Below the pieces are notes generated by a model that ran no database searches, was not told where the DNA came from, and worked only from the letters and a program-made list of their open reading frames with translations. Shown in pieces: positions 7,295 through 11,682 of a stretch of DNA of 11,682 nucleotides. The DNA comes from CAYLOP01 sp964385305 (GTDB taxonomy: Bacteria > Chloroflexota > Anaerolineae > Anaerolineales > E44-bin32), in contig CAYLOP010000097.1 of NCBI GenBank assembly GCA_964385305.1, positions 1 to 11,682 on the forward strand. Direction: 5' to 3'. The first letter of the stretch is position 1. Every line of letters begins with the position of its first letter. A program made the translations under genes and the position numbers.

Positions 7295-7951
7295 TCAGAG
7301 ATTATTCTCTTGTGACGTGACAGGATCTTCAGCCGCTTCCATCTCTACTGCATCCTTGTTGATGATCGGCAGATCTCTTAAATCAACGAGATCCGGGCCC
7401 AGAACGGGAATGGGGATTGGCTCGGAGGCTTCTTTTTTATACCAACGGACTTTGCGGATGGATTGTTTGTCGATCTTCTTCTGCAGCGTGATCAACCCAT
7501 TGAGGAGCGCTTGAGGAGTCGGGGGGCAACCTGGCACATACACGTCGACCGGGATAAATTTGTCCACACCTGAAACCACGTTATAGCCTTCTTTGAATGG
7601 ACCACCCCCGGAGGCGCAGGCGCCCATCGCAAGAACGTACTTCGGCTCAGGCATCTGGTTGTACAGTCGGACAATCTGGGGGATCATCTTCTTCGTCACC
7701 GTACCAGAGACGATCATTAAGTCACTCTGACGTGGGCTTGGTCGCATGACCTCCATGCCAAAGCGGGCGAAGTCATAGCGGCTGGCAGCCACGCAAATCA
7801 TTTCAATCGCACAACATGCCAGGCCGAACATCATCGGCCACACCGAGTTGCGCCTACCCCAGTTGTAAATCCGATCAAGGCTCGTTATCGCGACTTGTCC
7901 ACCTAATCCTTCAGGAACATTAAACGCAGGATCTTCTCGCGCACCACTCAT
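7295..7951 (-). CDS. nuoB: NADH-quinone oxidoreductase subunit B (N2 cluster, PSST)
   Basis: A 218-residue subunit that ligates cluster N2, the last Fe-S centre before quinone. The four cysteines are present: the tandem pair in FGLACCAIEM (C46, C47), C112 in MGACASGGG and C142 in VPGCPPTPQALL. The MRPSPRQSDLMIVSGTVTKKM segment is diagnostic. A C-terminal extension of about 50 residues (from KKEASEPIP) is acidic and longer than in minimal NuoB proteins. The ATG at 7951 is preferred over an in-frame ATG at 7984 because GGAGG sits 5 bases before it, while the longer version would add 11 residues without a well-placed ribosome-binding site. It is the first gene of the operon. Unusually for a nuo cluster, no nuoA precedes it. 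Confidence 0.95.
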   Translation of the reverse strand: MSGAREDPAFNVPEGLGGQVAITSLDRIYNWGRRNSVWPMMFGLACCAIEMICVAASRYDFARFGMEVMRPSPRQSDLMIVSGTVTKKMIPQIVRLYNQMPEPKYVLAMGACASGGGPFKEGYNVVSGVDKFIPVDVYVPGCPPTPQALLNGLITLQKKIDKQSIRKVRWYKKEASEPIPIPVLGPDLVDLRDLPIINKDAVEMEAAEDPVTSQENNL

Positions 7952-7956
7952 CCATC

Positions 7957-7961
7957 CCTCC
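7957..7961 (-). promoter_or_regulatory. Ribosome-binding site setting the nuoB start
   Basis: GGAGG on the minus strand is 5 bases before the ATG at 7951. It supports the 218-residue over the 229-residue NuoB. Confidence 0.7.
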
Positions 7962-8029
7962 GCGAAAAGGAGCCTGGCGCCCATACGCCGTCAGGCCCCC
8001 ACATATTGATCTACCCCCATTATCAAAAA

Positions 8030-8057
8030 ATTATACTTGGCGGATGGGGTATGTCAA
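8030..8057 (-). promoter_or_regulatory. Consensus sigma70 promoter of the nuoB-nuoCD-nuoI-mrp operon
   Basis: On the minus strand a perfect TTGACA (8052-8057) is followed after 16 bases by a perfect TATAAT (8030-8035). Initiation would be expected near 8023, giving a leader of about 70 bases before the nuoB ATG. A run of T follows the -10. No operator with clear dyad symmetry overlaps it, which suggests strong, possibly constitutive expression. The rest of the 253-base intergenic region (to 8204) shows only weak short hairpins and no gene. Confidence 0.85.
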
Positions 8058-8204
8058 GGAAACTGATTTTTTTCGAATTCTTTCTTAAAAATTAACTACC
8101 GAAGATGATCGAATTCTTCCAATGATCGAGGGTTAGCGAACAACCCAAGAGACCACTGTATGACATCCAAGTGGCATTCATCCTCGCGCTTATTGGGCTT
8201 GTGT

Positions 8205-8798
8205 TCAGCTTCCACGCAGAAACGAGATCACCATTCCGAAGGCTCCCACGACCAGCAAACCGAGAATGGCTAGAATGGGAGGCACACCGCGAGGTTCTAA
8301 GGCTTCTTCCGGTTCGAATGTCGGCTGGATCACGGGTGCTGCGGGTGTAAATGTGGGCAGGCGTGTGGGCGGCGCTTCTCCGAGGTTGAACTGCGCGGCC
8401 AGTGTCGGGTCAATGGTCGCTGTGACGCGCGGTGTAGGCGTCGGAGGAATCTCGACTACCGGCAGCATTTCAGTCGATTCGAGTACGACAAAAGAGGCAT
8501 ACACCCACGCAATGTTGTCAGGAACACCAGGATACACGATCTGGATCCAATCCCCGCCGGGAGAGCGTCCCAGTGCTGGCGCTTGCTGCCCTGCGATCAG
8601 CACCCCCACCTGGTCGTAGTGCAAGCCGGGGCCAAGACGCACATTCACCTGATCAGGGACGATGATCATCGGACCTTGAGGTGTACCTGTCACGGTCACG
8701 ACAGCCTGTACTTCAGGCGTCGAGGCGTTCACGCTTCCTGTACTCGCGAAGAGAGCAAAAAACAAAATCACTACCGACAGCCATGACAGATGCCGCAT
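8205..8798 (-). CDS. Secreted, membrane-anchored bacterial SH3 domain protein
   Basis: A 197-residue exported protein. Residues 1-25 are a signal peptide (MRHLSW, then a hydrophobic core, with cleavage likely after SVNA or near it). Residues about 43-107 form one bacterial SH3 (SH3b) domain, recognised from VNVRLGPGLHYDQVGVLIAG and the GGDWIQIVYPG...AWVYASFV end. A Pro/Thr-rich low-complexity stalk follows (about 116-165, with PPTPTPR, PPTRLPTFTP and IQPTFEPEE). A C-terminal membrane helix (about 172-194) ends in FLRGS, leaving the SH3 domain outside the cell. SH3b domains usually bind peptidoglycan or peptide ligands, but the ligand here is unknown. The ATG has AAGGAG 6 bases upstream. It is divergent from the zinc-ribbon gene and does not share the nuo promoter. 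Confidence 0.88.
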   Translation of the reverse strand: MRHLSWLSVVILFFALFASTGSVNASTPEVQAVVTVTGTPQGPMIIVPDQVNVRLGPGLHYDQVGVLIAGQQAPALGRSPGGDWIQIVYPGVPDNIAWVYASFVVLESTEMLPVVEIPPTPTPRVTATIDPTLAAQFNLGEAPPTRLPTFTPAAPVIQPTFEPEEALEPRGVPPILAILGLLVVGAFGMVISFLRGS

Positions 8799-8811
8799 TC
8801 ACATCTCCTTA

Positions 8812-8840
8812 TTGCTATCCTGGTTCCGCCGCATTATACT
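8812..8840 (+). promoter_or_regulatory. Promoter of the zinc-ribbon gene
   Basis: TTGCTA (8812-8817), a 17-base spacer and TATACT (8835-8840) give a good sigma70 match on the plus strand. Initiation would be near 8847, leaving a short leader of about 25-40 bases. The -10 overlaps the minus-strand -10 of the SH3 gene. Confidence 0.6.
8833..8838 (-). promoter_or_regulatory. -10 element of the SH3-protein gene promoter
   Basis: A perfect TATAAT on the minus strand, about 35 bases before the SH3-protein ATG. No strong -35 is seen at 16-18 bases (only TCGTAC-like sequence). It overlaps the plus-strand TATACT by 4 bases. Confidence 0.5.
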
Positions 8841-8872
8841 ACACACATTCAATCGTACGACGATACCCCTAA

Positions 8873-9472
8873 GTGATGGCAGGTGTCATGGATCAGCGCA
8901 CCTTTCATGGTCCGATCAGCCCCGATGATTTCGCCCATGCCTTGATTGCAGCATTTGATCAGGGCAATTTAAATACCCGCAAAGTCGGTCACGGGAATCA
9001 ATGCATGGTTCAAATCGCCAGCCCACCCCATCCAATCTCAGGCGGTCGCACTGCCCTCGCCGTACACCTTTCTAAGGTTGAGGATGGTGTACATGTGAGC
9101 GTCGGCCAGCAGCAGTGGACAGGCGTAGCAGCCAGTCTGGGCCTCACCGCCCTAATGGCTATGCGCAACCCGTTCTCCCTCATGACCCGCCTGGACGACG
9201 TGGCACAGGATGTTGCTTCGATCCAACTTATCGCCAATATCTGGGATACGATCGAGCGCGCAGCTGACACGCTTGGGGCATCCTACCAGATCTCGGAGCG
9301 CCTGCGCCGGCTTACCTGCGAATACTGCAGCACAGCCAATCAGGTCGGCGCACCGCATTGTGTGGCATGCGGCGCACCCATGGGCCCATCCCAGCCAATC
9401 GCATGTCCTAAGTGCGGACACGTCACCAGCGCAGATGCAAAGCTTTGTCCCGAATGCGGGTCTCCGCTCTAA
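8873..9472 (+). CDS. Double zinc-ribbon protein with uncharacterised N-terminal domain
   Basis: About 195-199 residues, cytosolic. The last 50 residues hold two treble-clef/zinc-ribbon knuckle pairs: CEYC...CVAC (C149, C152, C163, C166) and CPKC...CPEC (C178, C181, C192, C195). The second is of the common CPxCG...CPxCG type. The N-terminal 145 residues are not recognised. They contain a beta-rich part (GNQCMVQIASP, TALAVHLSKVEDGVHVSVGQQQW), a small hydrophobic helix (AASLGLTALMAM) and an amphipathic helix (DVASIQLIANIWDTIERAADTL). The start is uncertain: GTG 8873, ATG 8876 and ATG 8888 are in frame and none has a well-spaced ribosome-binding site. This is the only plus-strand gene here. It converges on the lipoprotein gene, and no clear terminator is seen in the 70 bases between them. 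The function is unknown. Confidence 0.85.
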   Translation: MMAGVMDQRTFHGPISPDDFAHALIAAFDQGNLNTRKVGHGNQCMVQIASPPHPISGGRTALAVHLSKVEDGVHVSVGQQQWTGVAASLGLTALMAMRNPFSLMTRLDDVAQDVASIQLIANIWDTIERAADTLGASYQISERLRRLTCEYCSTANQVGAPHCVACGAPMGPSQPIACPKCGHVTSADAKLCPECGSPL

Positions 9473-9542
9473 CCCACCGCAGTTCAAACCTTGCCGTGTT
9501 CTCAACCGTCCATGGGCGACCTTGGGCAGTCTTGTTGATCGC

Positions 9543-10844
9543 TTATTCCACCTCGTAGCTTGTGTCATCTTCCAGGTGGAGATAAGTGCTGTTCCCGTCT
9601 ACCTCCATGTTCACCACCCCTACCTCCACACCGTCAACGAACACGCTGCCCTCCTTTGTGCCATCCGTCTGGAACACCATGTGAATCTCATACCCCCCAC
9701 CCTGACTCACCATCAGCATCTCGCCACCGTTTACCCTGCTCATGTCATCCCAGGATGTCCATTCAAGCTCGACATCGAAGGTTAGGGTGCCCAAGGTGGG
9801 ATGTTCGAAGCTCAGCACCCCTTCTCCGGTCATGATGCCAAATTCCGGTTTCCCACCCGGTTCGGGCAGGTGGAACGTGCGCGTTTCCTCAATGGTGCCG
9901 GTCAAATCCCCGGCGAACTCAGCGACAATGTCCATCGAACCAAGGCGGCTTCCTTCTTCCGGCGGACGGGATGCAAACCAGTTCTCCTTGGCCGAACGTT
10001 CGAAGGCGTCTAAGACAACTTGGGGCACCCCCATTGTGCCTAACTGATCCTCCACCGATCCGGCGATGATCGCCTCCAAATCGCTGGAGATTGTCCACAG
10101 ATGGTAATCCATCAACGAATCCATCGGCGCCTGTAAGGATGCAAGTTCATCCCAAAGGGCTTCATTCCATCCTTCGGGCGTCGCCAGGCGGGTATCACCC
10201 GGGACAAGCGCCTCGCGCATGATCTCTTCCAATCCAGGCTCCCCTTCCACACTCCCGGTTAGTGTTGAAAAATCGATCACAGACACCGTCTCCTCAACAA
10301 GCGTATCCCCCGTGATAGGTTCACCCAATTCACTGCTGAAGCGCACGACCGGCGAGGCGCCTGCTGCACAAGCCCCCGCTGGTGCGGGAATATAGCCGCT
10401 AGCATCGAGGGGAGCAAGGAACCCGTCGGGGACCCCATAATCGCCAGAGCCCTGCTGGGAACGCATGGCCGCTAGGTGTGCGTATCCGACTACAGACATC
10501 CCACCCGTGCGCGCCGCGCTTGGCGGTTGGAAGCTCGCTATTCCGGTTACGCTCTCATCGTAGTAGGCCTGGATCGCGCTCAGATCGGAGATCACATTGA
10601 CGGCGATACGCGCCACATGCGTCTCGGGCGGTGCGGATCCACTTTGCGGTTCAACACCAGCATGGGTAGCACCGGTGTCCGCTGCCTGTTGCTTGGAGAA
10701 CGGCCACGCAAATTGTGATCCTGTACACCAAGGCGGAAGCGGCCACGGACCCTGCGGCGGACATAAATTCAAAACCGCTGCCACCGCACACCCAACGATT
10801 AAGATTGCAATAATGATCCCCAGAACACTCACTGTTCTACGCAT
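9543..10844 (-). CDS. Putative lipoprotein or membrane-anchored exported protein, unknown function
   Basis: A 433-residue protein I do not recognise. The N-terminus has a basic start (MRRT), a hydrophobic core and LIVGC at 15-19, which fits a lipobox with C19 as the lipidated residue. The hydrophobic stretch continues to about residue 26, so an uncleaved anchor is also possible. Directly after it stands CPPQGPWPLPPWC (28-40), a Pro/Trp-rich segment bracketed by two cysteines. Residues about 50-75 are a low-complexity Ala/Gly/Ser/Thr linker. The remainder (80-433) has alternating strand and helix segments. It ends in a beta-rich domain (about 310-433) with lines such as GEGVLSFEHPTLGTLTFDVELEW and SVFVDGVEVGVVNMEVDG. 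The ATG is preceded by GGGAGG 8 bases away. The gene follows the terminator at 10891-10927. No convincing promoter was found between the two. Confidence 0.85.
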   Translation of the reverse strand: MRRTVSVLGIIIAILIVGCAVAAVLNLCPPQGPWPLPPWCTGSQFAWPFSKQQAADTGATHAGVEPQSGSAPPETHVARIAVNVISDLSAIQAYYDESVTGIASFQPPSAARTGGMSVVGYAHLAAMRSQQGSGDYGVPDGFLAPLDASGYIPAPAGACAAGASPVVRFSSELGEPITGDTLVEETVSVIDFSTLTGSVEGEPGLEEIMREALVPGDTRLATPEGWNEALWDELASLQAPMDSLMDYHLWTISSDLEAIIAGSVEDQLGTMGVPQVVLDAFERSAKENWFASRPPEEGSRLGSMDIVAEFAGDLTGTIEETRTFHLPEPGGKPEFGIMTGEGVLSFEHPTLGTLTFDVELEWTSWDDMSRVNGGEMLMVSQGGGYEIHMVFQTDGTKEGSVFVDGVEVGVVNMEVDGNSTYLHLEDDTSYEVE

Positions 10845-10890
10845 GAGCTTACCCTCCCAAATTGTGAAACGGTAACAAGCATCCGTCGAG

Positions 10891-10927
10891 AGACAAAACT
10901 GCGGCCCGGATCCTTCACTCCAGGCCG
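10891..10927 (-). terminator. Intrinsic terminator of the 2-oxoacid oxidoreductase operon
   Basis: On the minus strand the arms CGGCCTGGA (10919-10927) and TCCGGGCCG (10902-10910) form a 9-bp GC-rich stem with one U-G pair and an 8-base loop. TTTT follows 3 bases later (10895-10898), then T-rich sequence. It lies about 100 bases after the gamma-subunit stop and before the lipoprotein gene, so it separates these transcription units. Confidence 0.65.
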
Positions 10928-11030
10928 AAATATTATTGTTTGTTTAGTCGAACAATGCTATAGGAATGTTGTCTGCTACGCTTCCAGGAGAGTCCATGTA
11001 AACGCTCAAAACACCGTTCCGCTGCCTACA

Positions 11031-11585
11031 TCACACAGTTGCTATAGTCGCCTTGGCCACCTCCGCGCCGCGCGCCAGCGCTCTCAGATTCCCGTCCAGG
11101 AGATTGCGATGATGTGCGGGAATATGGCGTTTGAGCGATTCGCCGACCGCTTCGATGGAGAGAATGCCGAGCTTTTCGAGCATGGCGCCCAGCAGGATCA
11201 GGTTCGACAGACGCTTCTCTCCCATCTCCTCCGCAAGATCGTTCGCCGGCACGAGAACAACCTTGATATCCTCGCGTGTGGGATTGCGGTCCACCAGCGA
11301 GGTGTTCACAACGAGCACGCCGCCGGGTTTCACAAGCGGCTCATACTTTTCCAGGGAGGGGATGTTCATGGCGATCACAGCGGTCGGGTTCTTGATGACG
11401 GGCGAGCCGATCTCGTCATCGCTGATGATCACGATGCAGTGCGCCGTTCCGCCGCGCATCTCCGGTCCATACGAAGGGTACCAGGTCACCTGGTAATCGT
11501 TTTCCATCGCCGTGTAGGAAAGCAGCTGTCCAGCAAAGAGCGCCCCCTGACCGCCAAAACCAGATATGATGATCTCTGTCTGCAC
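11031..11585 (-). CDS. 2-oxoacid:acceptor (ferredoxin) oxidoreductase gamma subunit
   Basis: A 184-residue gamma subunit of the pyruvate/2-oxoacid:ferredoxin oxidoreductase family, which oxidatively decarboxylates a 2-oxoacid to acyl-CoA and reduces ferredoxin. The family pattern is complete: ISGFGGQGALFAGQLL at 7-22, TWYPSYGPEMRGGTAHC at 34-50, NIPSLEKYEPLVKPGGVLVVN, and KRLSNLILLGAMLEKLGIL. PSYGPEMRGGTA is typical of the 2-oxoglutarate and 2-oxoisovalerate types (KorC/VorC), but substrate cannot be fixed from this subunit. The start is GTG at 11585 with GGAAGG 5 bases upstream. It follows the stop of the beta subunit by 1 base, so it is tightly coupled. The operon ends here with the terminator at 10891-10927. 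Reduced ferredoxin from such an enzyme could feed a complex I lacking the NADH module, but that link is inference. Confidence 0.93.
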   Translation of the reverse strand: MQTEIIISGFGGQGALFAGQLLSYTAMENDYQVTWYPSYGPEMRGGTAHCIVIISDDEIGSPVIKNPTAVIAMNIPSLEKYEPLVKPGGVLVVNTSLVDRNPTREDIKVVLVPANDLAEEMGEKRLSNLILLGAMLEKLGILSIEAVGESLKRHIPAHHRNLLDGNLRALARGAEVAKATIATV

Positions 11586-11586
11586 G

Positions 11587-11682
11587 TTAGCCTTCCTTCT
11601 CCGCTGTGGCTTTGCCGATCTCCGCGATCACTTTGTAATCGCCAAGCGGGAAAACGGGGACCATCTTTTCCTCAATCCACTT
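11587..11682 (-). CDS. Partial CDS: C-terminal end of 2-oxoacid:acceptor oxidoreductase beta (thiamine-diphosphate) subunit
   Basis: The minus strand carries 31 in-frame codons from the right edge to TAA at 11587-11589. The peptide includes WIEEKMVPVFPLGDYKV, which matches the end I expect of KorB/PorB-type beta subunits. The catalytic domains lie outside the window. The position 1 base before the gamma-subunit GTG agrees with the common beta-gamma gene order. Confidence 0.75.
   Translation of the reverse strand, partial: KWIEEKMVPVFPLGDYKVIAEIGKATAEKEG

Noticed and set aside
7952..7984. Longer NuoB beginning at the ATG at 7984
   Set aside because: No well-spaced ribosome-binding site there, whereas the ATG at 7951 has GGAGG at 5 bases.
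8073..8118. Direct repeat tcgaattctt at 8073-8082 and 8109-8118
   Set aside because: Only two short copies with no further structure. It lies upstream of the nuo -35 and could be chance in AT-rich sequence.
8130..8146. Hairpin gggtt-agcgaac-aaccc behind the SH3-protein gene as a terminator
   Set aside because: A 5-bp stem without a T-run is too weak to call.
10935..10956. Inverted repeat attgtt...aacaat as an operator
   Set aside because: Six-base arms in AT-rich DNA, no promoter located convincingly beside it, and no second copy seen.

Overview
The window looks like chromosomal DNA of an anaerobic or facultative bacterium of the Chloroflexota (Anaerolineae-like). This is an inference from gene content, not a database match. 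The pointers are a secreted bacterial SH3 protein with a long Pro/Thr-rich stalk, a RicT/PSP1 protein in a non-Bacillus setting, a fused nuoCD gene and a 2-oxoacid:acceptor oxidoreductase gamma subunit. Almost everything lies on the minus strand. Only one gene (8873-9472) is on the plus strand.

Read in the direction of transcription, right to left. The right edge holds the last codons of a thiamine-diphosphate beta subunit and the complete gamma subunit of a 2-oxoacid:ferredoxin-type oxidoreductase (11587-11682, 11031-11585), closed by a good intrinsic terminator at 10891-10927. Next come an unrecognised putative lipoprotein (9543-10844), a convergent double zinc-ribbon protein on the plus strand (8873-9472), and a secreted, membrane-anchored SH3 protein (8205-8798) divergent from it. 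The last two genes are separated by 74 bases in which the -10 elements of both strands overlap.

From a consensus TTGACA-16-TATAAT promoter at 8030-8057 runs an operon of nuoB, fused nuoCD, nuoI, a small cysteine-rich protein of unknown function, and mrp. It encodes the quinone-side hydrophilic core of complex I (clusters N2, N6a and N6b) and an Mrp-type P-loop ATPase. No nuoA, E, F, G or membrane-arm gene is present. A perfect 12-bp hairpin lies just behind mrp. A second block follows: ricT, a PIG-L deacetylase, an M20D amidohydrolase and the start of a possible S51-like protein that runs off the left edge.

The most interesting unit is nuoI-small Cys protein-mrp. Mrp/Ind1 proteins are Fe-S carriers, and mitochondrial Ind1 is dedicated to complex I. 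This Mrp lacks the C-terminal CxxC normally used to hold the cluster and has a single cysteine in the whole protein, while the small protein translationally overlapping it carries CxxCHxH and CxxCxxH motifs. A split, complex I-dedicated Fe-S or metal assembly pair is a testable hypothesis, not a conclusion.

No tRNA, rRNA, CRISPR array, insertion sequence or prophage signature was seen. The longest stretch without a gene is 7952-8204 (253 bases), which holds the nuo promoter and leader at its left end and nothing convincing in the rest.
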